Assembly: GCA_964490975.1 (NCBI GenBank)
Contig: CAZBEQ010000015.1
Location: 6,178-70,177 of the forward strand
Direction of reading: 5' to 3'
DNA length: 64,000 nt
Origin: DTU013 sp964490975
GTDB taxonomy: Bacteria > Bacillota > Clostridia > Acetivibrionales > DTU013
The translations under genes were made by a program, and so were the position numbers. Under the pieces are notes generated by a model. It had not been told where the DNA came from and made no database searches. It saw nothing but the letters and a program-made list of their open reading frames with translations. Of this stretch, positions 9,031 through 17,883 are shown piece by piece (the first letter of the stretch is position 1; each line of letters opens with the position of its first letter).

Positions 9031-9903
9031 TCAGCCCTTAACTGCGCCGATCATAACACCCGATAAGAAATAACGCTGAAGCCATGGATAAATGAGCAGT
9101 ATCGGTATGGTGGCAAACATAACTGCTGCGGACTTCAGACCCTCAGGGGTCACATTCTGGTTTGCCATTCCCTCCGCGAGGGCAATCTCAGACATCTGGT
9201 TGTTATAGACTAGCTGATACAATTTAAGCTGGAGTGGAAAATACTCCTGCTTGTTGATATAGATCAAAGCATCCTGAAAACCGTTCCAGCGGCCGACTGC
9301 GTAGAAAAGCGCCAGAGTTGCCAGAACAGGTTTTGAAAGCGGCAGTACTATCCTGACCAAGATCGTAAAATATGATGCCCCGTCAAGAAGTGCTGACTCT
9401 TCAAGGCTTTCCGGCAGGTTTGTGAAGAATGTCTTGAGTATGATCATATTGAAAGCACTCAAGCAATACGGGAACATAAGTGCCAGAGGACTGTCCGTCA
9501 TTCCGAGGTCTTTGACCAGTATATATTCCGGTATCATACCTCCGCTGAAATACATTGTTATAACTATCATCACCAGGAAAAAATTTCTGCCTTTAAGACT
9601 CTTCTTAGTAAGAGGATAAGCACACAGTATCGTCATGACCAGGCTTAATACAGTACAGGCAACAGTCAGCCAAATTGTGAATATCATAGATCCTACGATC
9701 GATTTATCAGCCAGTACCGCTTTATATGACTCAAGCGTGAACTCCACTGGCCAGATCGTAACGAGCCTGGCGGTAATAGCATAATTCGAGCTCAGCGATA
9801 CTGATAACATATACAGCATCGGCAGCAGACATGCTATGGATACTATGAGTATTATTAATATCATTGTAAAATCAAACGTCTTATCTTTTATACCCTTTTT
9901 CAT
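9031..9903 (-). CDS. Carbohydrate ABC transporter permease, LplC/YtcP-like
   Basis: 290 residues with six predicted membrane helices and the EAA loop in ESALLDGASYFTILVRIVLPLSKP (about residues 178-201). It is an inner-membrane MalG-side permease of the CUT1 group. The end VMIGAVKG is typical of LplC/YtcP proteins. The start follows AGGGGGT. It is 25 bases downstream of the LplB-like permease and co-transcribed with the binding protein. No ATPase gene occurs in the cluster, so a shared MsmK-type ATPase encoded elsewhere is expected. Confidence 0.93.
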   Translation of the reverse strand: MKKGIKDKTFDFTMILIILIVSIACLLPMLYMLSVSLSSNYAITARLVTIWPVEFTLESYKAVLADKSIVGSMIFTIWLTVACTVLSLVMTILCAYPLTKKSLKGRNFFLVMIVITMYFSGGMIPEYILVKDLGMTDSPLALMFPYCLSAFNMIILKTFFTNLPESLEESALLDGASYFTILVRIVLPLSKPVLATLALFYAVGRWNGFQDALIYINKQEYFPLQLKLYQLVYNNQMSEIALAEGMANQNVTPEGLKSAAVMFATIPILLIYPWLQRYFLSGVMIGAVKG

Positions 9904-9928
9904 ATTACGACCCCCTGTATGCTTTTAT

Positions 9929-10912
9929 TTACCAGATTCCCTGTTCACCGACCTTGTTTGATATGTAGTTGGTAGTCAACAGGAATATAAGACCTACTAC
10001 CGATTGAAACAGGCCGACTGCAGTTGCGATGGAAAACTGGAACGACTGAAGACCTATACGGTACACAAATGTACTAATAACGTCAGAATATTCCATAACC
10101 AGTGCATTACCTATGACATAAGGTCTGTCGAAACCTATGGAGAGCATCCTTCCCACCTGCATTATAAGCAGTATTATTATGGTAGGCTTTAAACCGGGCA
10201 GTGTAATGTGCCATATCTTGCGAAGCCGTCCCGCTCCATCGACAACAGCAGCCTCGTACAATTCCTGGTTTATACCCGCTATTGCTGCAAGATATATGAT
10301 CGTATTCCAGCCTACACTCTGCCAAACTCCCAAAATTGTGTATGTTAACAGCCAAACCAAGGGGTCCGTCAGGAATGGAACCGGTTCACTCAGGCCCATC
10401 TGCATGAGCAGATTGTTGATGATGCCCGTTTCTGGAGATAAAAGCTGCAGTGAGACTGTGCCTATTATGACCCATGAGAGAAAATGAGGAAGGTATAGTA
10501 CCGTCTGTGAGATCTTTTTGAATCTTTCCAAACATATTTCACTGAGAATTATAGATAAAATTATAGGAGCCGGAAAACCAAATATCAGATCAAGGGTGTT
10601 CAAAAGAAACGTATTCCTTACAGCCGTAAGGAACTGAGGCATGGTGAATATTTCCTTGAATGATGCGAAATTGTTCCAGGGACTGGTCCAAACGCCCTCA
10701 AATATGTTGTAATCTTTGAATGCTATCAGAATGCCATACAGCGGACCGTACTTGAATAATAGAAAATATACAAGCGGAGGAAGTAAAAACAGATAAAGCA
10801 TGTAATTATTTCTTAAATATATTAGGAAGCGATTACGTCTGGAGCCGGTCATCTGTAATTCTGGTACGTTTTGTTTCTGTAAAGCAGTCACATCAGTCTT
10901 TAATTTTGACAT
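9929..10912 (-). CDS. Carbohydrate ABC transporter permease, LplB-like
   Basis: 327 residues, MalF-side permease of the same importer. A polar N-terminal stretch of ~35 residues precedes six helices. LFKYGPLYGILIAFKDY near residue 55 and the EAA motif in EAAVVDGAGRLRKIWHITLP (about 235-254) are diagnostic. I chose the ATG at 10912, after GGGAGTTG; the frame also opens with TTG at 10921. It is the first gene of the minus-strand transporter operon and reads away from the URO-D-like gene. The LplA-LplB-YtcP arrangement next to alpha-glucuronidase matches the aldouronate utilisation cluster I know from Paenibacillus. Confidence 0.93.
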   Translation of the reverse strand: MSKLKTDVTALQKQNVPELQMTGSRRNRFLIYLRNNYMLYLFLLPPLVYFLLFKYGPLYGILIAFKDYNIFEGVWTSPWNNFASFKEIFTMPQFLTAVRNTFLLNTLDLIFGFPAPIILSIILSEICLERFKKISQTVLYLPHFLSWVIIGTVSLQLLSPETGIINNLLMQMGLSEPVPFLTDPLVWLLTYTILGVWQSVGWNTIIYLAAIAGINQELYEAAVVDGAGRLRKIWHITLPGLKPTIIILLIMQVGRMLSIGFDRPYVIGNALVMEYSDVISTFVYRIGLQSFQFSIATAVGLFQSVVGLIFLLTTNYISNKVGEQGIW

Positions 10913-10999
10913 TCTGAACAACTCCCTTATTAGTATATTAACGTATATAATTTATTTATAAAATAATTATATGCAAGCACTTATTGTATATCAATAATG

Positions 11000-11031
11000 A
11001 CTTTCGCTTATTACTATCACTTTTGCTTATT
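11000..11031. promoter_or_regulatory. Direct-repeat operator candidate in the divergent promoter region
   Basis: Two 13-base copies differing at one position, ACTTTCGCTTATT (11000-11012) and ACTTTTGCTTATT (11019-11031), lie 19 bases apart. They sit about 90 bases upstream of the permease start and about 210 upstream of the URO-D-like gene. Same-face direct repeats suit an AraC-family dimer, and two such regulators flank the region. The rest of 10913-11237 is AT-rich with no other structure I could support. Confidence 0.45.
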
Positions 11032-11237
11032 TAGATACACCAGCTATTTTAAGTCGCTTGAAGATTAAGTGATCTAATTATCACCTAAATGTATAATTCA
11101 AATATGGTTAATATATTTTAACTAACTAACTAGAAATCAATTTCCACTATAGTCTTTATTTTTTACAAACTTTTATATTTTGTTCTATTGAATAGGCTCG
11201 ATTGATTCATTATTATATATGCAGGAGGGATGTATTA

Positions 11238-12347
11238 ATGTATGTTGATCTAGAAAAATTCTGGGCCGATGACGAGCTTTCACATGAAGATAACTGTTTC
11301 AGCCCTAAGGCACCTCAGGTAGCACTTGGAATTAGAATGAGTGAGGAATGTGTTTTCGCGGAGCTTGGCGAAGAAGGCAATCCATGGGGATACACTCCTC
11401 GCAAAAGGCGTCTCGAGCTTAACAGGCGTTATAATGACAAGGCAGAAAAAATAGTGGGCCGCAGACTGCTTCCCGACAACCTTCCCGAATCCGATGCCGA
11501 ATTTCCTTATATTAAGAGAATTGGAGAGGTTTTTGAAGGTAAATATGTCCATAATGATATCTCGGAATGGCTTGAACAATCAGCAAACACACCCTCTGAA
11601 CTGGAAAAGCTTTTAGACAGGGTGGATAGGCTTGATCTGCGTGAATTCATTCTTCCTGCTGACTGGGAGAAGGAGAAAAAGCGTATTTTTGAGAAGTATG
11701 GACTAAAGCCATCACTAATGAGGCACATAAGAGGTCCCGTGACACTTGCCACCTCTATCTATGGTATTGAAAATCTTATATACCTTATTATTGACGAGCC
11801 TGATCTGGCAAAACGCTTTTCGGATACTATATTAAAGGTTGTCACAGGTATCGCATCCATTATGGATGAAGAAGCAGGATATAACGAGACCAATCGTCCG
11901 GGAGGCTTCAGCTTCGCTGATGACAACTGCTACCTTCTCACGCCTGATATGTATGAAGAATTTGGCTACCCTATACTGAAGTCCATTTTTGAACGTTGGA
12001 GTCCAAATCCAGGTGACATGCGTTACCAGCATTCCGATTCGGCCATGACCCATATAGTTCCCATATTGGGCAGGTTGAACCTGACAGGCTGTAATTTCGG
12101 ACCAACTGTCCTCGTGGACGATATACGCAAATATATGCCAAAAACCAGAATAGATGGCTGTTTGGCTCCATTTACATTTATGAACAACGATACTGAGGGT
12201 ATTATTAAGGAAGTCAAGCGTGACTGTGAAATGTCTCGCGAATGCAGGGGGTTGAATCTTTCAACTGCTGGCTCGATCAACAACGGAAGTCTTCTGACTA
12301 GCATGCTGACCGTTATGTATACCATACAAAATTATGGAAGGTATTGA
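11238..12347 (+). CDS. URO-D-fold (uroporphyrinogen decarboxylase/MtaA superfamily) protein
   Basis: 369 residues, related in fold and length to uroporphyrinogen decarboxylase and to cobalamin-dependent methyltransferases such as MtaA. Recognisable stretches are RHIRGPVTLATSIYGIENL, FSFADDNCYLLTPDMYEEF and the C-terminal GGSINNGS-like segment (AGSINNGSLL). Where MtaA-type enzymes have zinc-binding H-x-C, this protein reads H-S-D (HSDSAMTH), so classical chemistry is doubtful. ATG 11238 follows AGGAGGG; an ORF start at 11202 lacks a site. It is divergent from the transporter operon and ends two bases before the stop of the convergent AraC gene. No haem genes are near, so a haem role is unlikely; a role in methylglucuronate metabolism is speculation. 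Confidence 0.75.
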   Translation: MYVDLEKFWADDELSHEDNCFSPKAPQVALGIRMSEECVFAELGEEGNPWGYTPRKRRLELNRRYNDKAEKIVGRRLLPDNLPESDAEFPYIKRIGEVFEGKYVHNDISEWLEQSANTPSELEKLLDRVDRLDLREFILPADWEKEKKRIFEKYGLKPSLMRHIRGPVTLATSIYGIENLIYLIIDEPDLAKRFSDTILKVVTGIASIMDEEAGYNETNRPGGFSFADDNCYLLTPDMYEEFGYPILKSIFERWSPNPGDMRYQHSDSAMTHIVPILGRLNLTGCNFGPTVLVDDIRKYMPKTRIDGCLAPFTFMNNDTEGIIKEVKRDCEMSRECRGLNLSTAGSINNGSLLTSMLTVMYTIQNYGRY

Positions 12348-12348
12348 G

Positions 12349-13152
12349 CTACAAGCCCCTTCCTTTGAGCAATACTGATGGCGCGTAGCCCCTATATGCC
12401 CTGTATACCTTGCTGAAGTAGAACAAGTCATCAAATCCGCTGCGCGCTGCCGCTTCACTAACGGTATAACCGCCGGTTGACAGCAGGTTCTCCGCATTAT
12501 TAATCCGTATACGTGTAATATATTGCTTGATGGTACAGCCATTAGCCTTCTTGAAAAAGGCGCCGAGATAAACAGGATTAAGCTCTGCGATTTCAGCCAG
12601 CTCAAATATTTCTATCCTGTTCATAAAATTGTGGAGGATATGCTGTTTGATTTTCAGCAGTCTGGGATCCTCCTGTTGCATGGGTATACCTGAAGCAATA
12701 CGGCAAAGAAGCTTGTCCAGTATAAGCATGAATACAGCCCGGGCTCTCATAATGTAATTGAAGGACTGCTCCACCCAGATATGGTCCAGCTCGCTGTACA
12801 GACTCATTAGTTCACCGGAAACTCCGGTTTTTATAACAGGCTCTTCCGTCAGTTTAATGTCTTCGGCTCCACCTCCGATATCATGGATAAGGAGGTTGGC
12901 GGCAAAGCATTGCATGGGTTCATCAGGATCTGTATAAGCCTGGCGTACGTTACCGGTGGGTACATAAATAAAATCTCCCTGGCTGATATTGTGCTTTACC
13001 CCATTTATAAGATAAGTGGAACGCCCCTTGTAGACATATGTCAAGTCATGAAAATTGATTTCTCCCTGCACAATACTCCAGTTAGGCGTACATTTTCTGT
13101 TGACAAAATAAATCAGTTCAGGGACAATATTTGAAAATTTGTTTCGTTCCAT
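12349..13152 (-). CDS. AraC-family transcriptional regulator with cupin-like sensor
   Basis: About 267 residues: an N-terminal cupin-like sugar-sensing domain (about 1-135, with HDLTYVYKGRSTYLINGVKH and the FIYVPTG strand) and a C-terminal AraC HTH pair (about 165-262) ending YFSKVYRAYRGYAP. It is divergent from the alpha-glucuronidase gene, with only about 80 bases between starts, so that gene is the likeliest target. The start is uncertain: the frame opens at ATG 13170 without a site, and ATG 13152 has a weak GGTG. It is convergent with the URO-D-like gene. Confidence 0.88.
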   Translation of the reverse strand: MERNKFSNIVPELIYFVNRKCTPNWSIVQGEINFHDLTYVYKGRSTYLINGVKHNISQGDFIYVPTGNVRQAYTDPDEPMQCFAANLLIHDIGGGAEDIKLTEEPVIKTGVSGELMSLYSELDHIWVEQSFNYIMRARAVFMLILDKLLCRIASGIPMQQEDPRLLKIKQHILHNFMNRIEIFELAEIAELNPVYLGAFFKKANGCTIKQYITRIRINNAENLLSTGGYTVSEAAARSGFDDLFYFSKVYRAYRGYAPSVLLKGRGL

Positions 13153-13232
13153 TATTACACCAGATTTCATAAATTTTATTTACTTTTACCATTTTACTAT
13201 AACTATAAGTATTTCTGCAAGGAAGGGATAAG

Positions 13233-15341
13233 ATGACTATGCGAAACCCAATAAACAATAGCGGATATGATGCATGGCTCAGCTTCAGCACTGCTGATAG
13301 CACGGCTGTCAGCAAATTGTCAACATTTTTTGGCAGCATATGCCTGGAATCTAATGACCCATTGGTATCGATGGCCGGAAAGGAATTGAAATCAGCTTTT
13401 AAAACAATTTTCGTCAAAAGCCCTTTAACCGTTAAAAGTACAAAGGCTCAAGGGACAGTTGTCCTGTGCACTATTCCCGAAAGAACATCACCACCTGTTG
13501 TCGCTGATGTCGATAAAGCCGCCAGTATTTCCTTTATAACTGATAAAGAGTATGACAATATCGGTGGCGAGGGTTTTATTATAAAGCGCTGCAAGCATAG
13601 TAATAGCAGTTTTACAATAATTGCCGCTAAATCCGGTGCCGGTGTACTTTATGGAGCTTATACACTTCTGCGGCTTATCCTATGTGGAGGCTTCAGCGAA
13701 AATATCAGCATTATTGAGAATCCATCACTGTCACTGCGTATGATCAATCAATGGGACAATATGGATGGCAGCATAGAAAGAGGTTATGCGGGGCTCTCTA
13801 TTTTCTATAAGAATGGCAGTATTCTTACCGACAGCAAAAGGATCCGTGATTATGCACGGCTATTGGCATCCATCGGTCTCAACGCAATCGTACTGAACAA
13901 CGTCAATGTGCACGACATGGAAACAAGGCTGCTTTCAAAAGAAGAACTCCCAAAGGTTGCAAAGCTGGCTGAAATTTTTAGGTGCTATGGAATAAAGATT
14001 TTTCTGAGTATCAACTACTCCAGCCCCATTGAACTCGGGGGGCTGGATACAGCAGACCCTTTGGATGCTGGAGTCCGGTCATGGTGGAGCTCCAAAGCCG
14101 CCGAGATCTACAGCTATATCCCAGATTTTGGTGGCTTTCTTGTCAAGGCGGATTCAGAGTTCCGTCCGGGACCCTTCACTTATGGAAGAAATCATGCGGA
14201 AGGTGCAAACGTACTGGCAGAGGCTCTTAAGCCCTATGGCGGTATTGTTGTCTGGCGGTGCTTCGTTTATAACTGCAGACAAGATTGGCGTGATACAATA
14301 ACAGACAGGGCAAGCTCTGCCTATGACAACTTTATGCCTCTTGACGGTAAATTCGCGGATAATGTGCTGCTTCAGATCAAGAACGGGCCGATGGATTTCC
14401 AGGTTAGAGAACCTATATCACCGCTTCTTGGAGGGCTTAGAAAATCTAATATGGTGCTTGAGGTGCAGATCACGCAGGAATACACGGGACAGCAGCGTCA
14501 TCTTTGCTACCTTGCACCAGTGTGGAAGGACACACTGGATTTTGATACCTTCAATAACGGTAAGGATAGTACAGTAGCAAATATACTTGTTAATGCTCCA
14601 AAAAACGGTATGTTGTCAGGCATTGCAGCGGTCTCTAACATCGGTGATGATATGAACTGGACAGGACATGATCTGGCGCAGGCCAACCTTTATTGCTTTG
14701 GAAGACTTGCATGGGATCCTGGCCTGTCCTCCGAAGTAATCGCAAAGGAGTGGACAACTCAGACCTTTGGAAACGATCCGGTCGTTATGGATACTATTAC
14801 CGGTATGCTTATGGAATCATATAATATTTATGAAAGCTACACTTCACCGCTTGGTATCGGCTGGATGGTCAATCCCAATCATCATTATGGTCCAAGTGTG
14901 GATGGCTATGAGTACTCAGCCTGGGGAACATATCACAGAGCCGACCATGAGGGTATAGGTGTAGATAGATCCGTAGCTTTGGGAACCGGCTATGCCGGCA
15001 GATATTCCCCCCCGAACTCGACTATGTATGAAAACATTGAAACCTGCCCCGAGGAACTACTTTTGTTTTTCCACCATGTTCCATACAAGTATAGGCTAAA
15101 ATCAGGTACTACACTGATACAGTATATATATGATACTCACTTTGAAGGAGCTGAAAAGGCCGCAGAGCTGGTCAACAAATGGAAGAGCCTCAATGGCAGG
15201 ATCAACAGCCAATGCAGCGACCGCGTCCTTAAAAGGCTTGAGGAGCAGGCCGCTCACTCATGTGAATGGCGCGACGTTATCAACTCATACTTTTACAGAA
15301 AGAGTGGTATCCCGGACGAAAAGTCCAGAAAAATTTATTGA
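13233..15341 (+). CDS. aguA: GH67 xylan alpha-1,2-glucuronidase
   Basis: Removes (4-O-methyl)glucuronic acid from the non-reducing end of aldouronic acids. The 702-residue protein lacks a signal peptide, so it acts on imported oligosaccharides. The family signature RMINQWDNMDGSIERGYAG is near residue 170. E309 (KADSEFRPGP), D388 (GPMDF) and E416 (QITQEYTG) have spacings of 79 and 28, the same as the catalytic E285/D364/E392 set of the Geobacillus enzyme as I recall it. ATG 13233 follows AAGGAAGGG. It is probably regulated by the divergent AraC gene, and a 38-bp palindrome begins two bases after the stop. Confidence 0.96.
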   Translation: MTMRNPINNSGYDAWLSFSTADSTAVSKLSTFFGSICLESNDPLVSMAGKELKSAFKTIFVKSPLTVKSTKAQGTVVLCTIPERTSPPVVADVDKAASISFITDKEYDNIGGEGFIIKRCKHSNSSFTIIAAKSGAGVLYGAYTLLRLILCGGFSENISIIENPSLSLRMINQWDNMDGSIERGYAGLSIFYKNGSILTDSKRIRDYARLLASIGLNAIVLNNVNVHDMETRLLSKEELPKVAKLAEIFRCYGIKIFLSINYSSPIELGGLDTADPLDAGVRSWWSSKAAEIYSYIPDFGGFLVKADSEFRPGPFTYGRNHAEGANVLAEALKPYGGIVVWRCFVYNCRQDWRDTITDRASSAYDNFMPLDGKFADNVLLQIKNGPMDFQVREPISPLLGGLRKSNMVLEVQITQEYTGQQRHLCYLAPVWKDTLDFDTFNNGKDSTVANILVNAPKNGMLSGIAAVSNIGDDMNWTGHDLAQANLYCFGRLAWDPGLSSEVIAKEWTTQTFGNDPVVMDTITGMLMESYNIYESYTSPLGIGWMVNPNHHYGPSVDGYEYSAWGTYHRADHEGIGVDRSVALGTGYAGRYSPPNSTMYENIETCPEELLLFFHHVPYKYRLKSGTTLIQYIYDTHFEGAEKAAELVNKWKSLNGRINSQCSDRVLKRLEEQAAHSCEWRDVINSYFYRKSGIPDEKSRKIY

Positions 15342-15342
15342 T

Positions 15343-15420
15343 CAATCAAAGGGGACGGGGGTTTTTGATTATCAATTAACTTGTTAATTGATAATCAAAA
15401 ACCCCCGTCCCCTTTGATTG
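15343..15420. repeat. Perfect 38-bp inverted repeat, 2-nt spacer
   Basis: Arms 15343-15380 and 15383-15420 are exactly complementary around TT. The outer part reads AAAGGGGACGGGGGTTTTT and the centre is AT-rich. It starts two bases after the alpha-glucuronidase stop and ends 63 bases before proA. It could act as a transcription terminator, but size and symmetry fit a mobile REP-like or hairpin element better. Confidence 0.95.
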
Positions 15421-15483
15421 TGCCCTTGTAATACGCATATTCATCTGATATACTAATAAAAACCATCAGAACGAGGTGTTTTT

Positions 15484-16779
15484 ATGAGCGTTACCGAAGC
15501 ATGCCATGGAGTCAAGTCAGCATCCATAAAGCTGGCGGTGTCCACTACTGCCGAAAAAAACAACGCGCTTCTTAGTATTGCAGATGCGCTTCTCAACCAT
15601 AAAGAAGATATTTTCGCTGCAAATCGTCAGGATTTGAAAAGAAGCGAAGAAGAAAATGTACCCTTTCCCCTGCTTAAGAGACTGAAGTTCGATGAATCCA
15701 AGCTGAATGACGTCATAGCAGGTATCCACAGTCTTGTCGGTCTTGAGGATCCGGTAGGCAGAACATTGCTTTCTACGGAGCTGGATGATGGACTTGAGCT
15801 CTACAGGGTCACGTGTCCTATTGGCGCTATCGGTATAATTTTCGAGTCAAGGCCGGATGCACTCGTTCAGATATCTACCCTCTGCCTTAAAAGCGGGAAT
15901 GGAGTGCTTCTGAAGGGCGGTTCCGAAGCAATTGAAACAAACAGAGTACTGGCAAGGCTTATCATTTCCGCAACTGAAGCCGCCGGCATTCCGAAGGGCT
16001 GGTGCAGCCTTCTGGAAACACGTTCAGATATAAATGAGCTGCTAAAGCAGGACAAATATGTTGACCTTATTATCCCAAGAGGCTCTAATGAATTTGTCAG
16101 ATATATAATGAATAACACTAACATACCTGTGATGGGCCACGCAGACGGCATTTGCCATTGCTATATAGATAACACGGCAGATATGGACATGGCTGTACGG
16201 GTGGCAATAGATTCAAAGACGCAGTATGTAGCTGTCTGCAATGCTATGGAAACGCTTCTTGTACACGAAGCTGCAGCAAAGGAATTCCTGCCCGGGCTCA
16301 AGAAAGCTGCTGATGAAAAAAATGTAGAGCTGTTCGGCTGCAGTAAAACTACAGCAATCATATCCGTATCACCGGCTTCAGAGGATGACTGGAGAACAGA
16401 GTATCTTGATTACAAGCTATCGGTTAAAATCGTCGGAAGCCTTGACGAAGCGATAGACCATATCAATACCTATGGCTCCGGTCATACTGACTCAATTGTC
16501 ACTGCAGACAAGGATGCTGCCGCGCGTTTCATGTCTCTTGTGGATTCAGGAAATGTTATGTGGAACTGTTCCACCAGATTCAGCGACGGGTTCAAATATG
16601 GCCTGGGTGCCGAAGTTGGCATTAGCACAGGCAAGCTCCATGCACGCGGTCCCGTCGGACTCGAGGGACTTGTGATATATAAATACAAGCTGATAGGTAA
16701 CGGTCATATTGTTTCAGACTATGCCGAAAAAAGGAGCAGCTTCACTCACAGAAAGCTTGACAGGGACTGCCCTCTTTAG
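15484..16779 (+). CDS. proA: Gamma-glutamyl phosphate reductase
   Basis: NADPH-dependent reduction of gamma-glutamyl phosphate to glutamate semialdehyde, the second proline step. At 431 residues it has full family length. The ALDH-fold catalytic cysteine is C252 in YVAVCNAMETLL, and the nucleotide region has IGIIFESRPD and LKGGSEAI. The C-terminal GPVGLEGL motif is intact. ATG 15484 follows AACGAGGTG. It is monocistronic, with a terminator 50 bases downstream, and is separated from proB by about 10.8 kb in divergent orientation. Confidence 0.97.
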   Translation: MSVTEACHGVKSASIKLAVSTTAEKNNALLSIADALLNHKEDIFAANRQDLKRSEEENVPFPLLKRLKFDESKLNDVIAGIHSLVGLEDPVGRTLLSTELDDGLELYRVTCPIGAIGIIFESRPDALVQISTLCLKSGNGVLLKGGSEAIETNRVLARLIISATEAAGIPKGWCSLLETRSDINELLKQDKYVDLIIPRGSNEFVRYIMNNTNIPVMGHADGICHCYIDNTADMDMAVRVAIDSKTQYVAVCNAMETLLVHEAAAKEFLPGLKKAADEKNVELFGCSKTTAIISVSPASEDDWRTEYLDYKLSVKIVGSLDEAIDHINTYGSGHTDSIVTADKDAAARFMSLVDSGNVMWNCSTRFSDGFKYGLGAEVGISTGKLHARGPVGLEGLVIYKYKLIGNGHIVSDYAEKRSSFTHRKLDRDCPL

Positions 16780-16825
16780 AAACGGATATGTCCCGTTCAT
16801 CTATGACGAATACTCAAATATATGC

Positions 16826-16864
16826 GACTGCCTCAATATGAACGTTGAGGCAGTCTATTTTTTA
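16826..16864 (+). terminator. Intrinsic terminator of proA
   Basis: A perfect 11-bp stem (16826-16836 with 16845-16855), 8-nt loop, then TATTTTTT. Confidence 0.93.
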
Positions 16865-17181
16865 CCATAAAAAACAAAAGCCCGATCGCAAAATCATATC
16901 CCGACTCCGGCACATATGTCTTACATATGCTGAGTAAAATATCAAATAATGGGTGGATGTTACTTGTTGAAGTTATCGAAAAACCTTAATTGCACTACAT
17001 AAATCAGAAATCAACCGCATTATCTAGCCGTATATTAACAAAATCGGATATCTCACCACACATTACATGATTTTTTACTCACCAATTGATTTTGAGATAG
17101 CTTCTTTTTCATTTGTATCAAATATGAACATTATAGCGGGTTTAACATAATATGAATTAAGAATATTGAGATCATGGTGGT
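16865..17181. other. Gene-free stretch, no assigned function
   Basis: About 315 bases of AT-rich sequence with only a short CATATG/CATATG inverted repeat near 16912-16929. I see no gene, known riboswitch or dispersed-repeat copy. It must hold the promoter of the small gene at 17182. Confidence 0.5.
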
Positions 17182-17580
17182 ATGATGGAAAACACACTCA
17201 AATTGGAAAAGATAACAAGCGGGCTCCTTACACTTCAAAAAATAAAAGAACTGTACAATTATGAGCACAGGGCATCGGAAGAAAGCACTACCGATTATAT
17301 CCGCCCGGATAGATTGATGCTTATGCGTGAATTGCTTTCATCCGTTACGGAATTTCTCCCGCAGACCAGAAGCGGTATGTTCAGCAGCGCATTTGAGCAG
17401 GGCACCCGCTTCAGCGGCGCATACAGAGAGCTTAAGCATCATATCGGCAGTATGAGCAGAGGTACTCCCGCGCAGGAAGATTTTTTCAGAACGCTCAGGC
17501 TGCTTATACCTGTGCTTGATATCCGGCATAAAGTGTACATGGATAAGTTCGTGAAAATAATAGATATATTGATGTCCTGA
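17182..17580 (+). CDS. Hypothetical 132-residue protein
   Basis: A soluble, mostly helical protein without signal peptide or membrane segment. It has a charged N-terminal helix (LEKITSGLLTLQKIKELYNY), a central RPDRLMLMRELL segment and a hydrophobic C-terminal helix pair. I do not recognise the family. Composition and codon use look like those of neighbouring genes, and an ATGGTGG site precedes the adjacent ATGs at 17182 and 17185. It stands alone between proA and the polyamine operon on the same strand. Confidence 0.65.
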   Translation: MMENTLKLEKITSGLLTLQKIKELYNYEHRASEESTTDYIRPDRLMLMRELLSSVTEFLPQTRSGMFSSAFEQGTRFSGAYRELKHHIGSMSRGTPAQEDFFRTLRLLIPVLDIRHKVYMDKFVKIIDILMS

Positions 17581-17766
17581 TACATACAATTTTGCCATGC
17601 GAACAGTTATCTCAGTTGCAGTGCATAAATTAAATTCTAGTGTTCATCTGTATTTGCTCATTTCGTGTGACCCATACCAAGCTGCGTGTCACTGCGTTGA
17701 TGCAGCTTATGCTACTACGCATTCAACCTGTATACGTCCACTGGCCTACTCAATATTCGATAATTA
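17581..17766. other. Intergenic stretch before the polyamine operon promoter
   Basis: It holds one inverted repeat, AAGCTGC (about 17680) with GCAGCTT (about 17703), without a T tract. Nothing else recognised. Confidence 0.4.
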
Positions 17767-17827
17767 TTGACAACACATATATTATGTGATTATAATAAAT
17801 TGTTTTTTATGTTTAGTGGTTCTAAAC
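17767..17827 (+). promoter_or_regulatory. Promoter and candidate operators of the XRE-cupin/pot operon
   Basis: TTGACA (17767-17772) and TATAAT (17791-17796) are 18 bases apart. The spacer contains a near-palindrome CACATATATTATGTG. Just downstream of the expected start site is GTTTAG-TGGTT-CTAAAC (17811-17827), a perfect 6-bp inverted repeat. Either could bind the regulator encoded next, giving autoregulation. Confidence 0.7.
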
Positions 17828-17883
17828 AAAATGTTTATAAATACAAACAAGCGTAATAGTTCTGAGAATAAAGGAACAAAATT

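Noticed and set aside
15421..15483. T-box or other riboswitch before proA
   Set aside because: Only 63 bases lie between the palindrome and the start, with no T-box sequence or recognisable aptamer.
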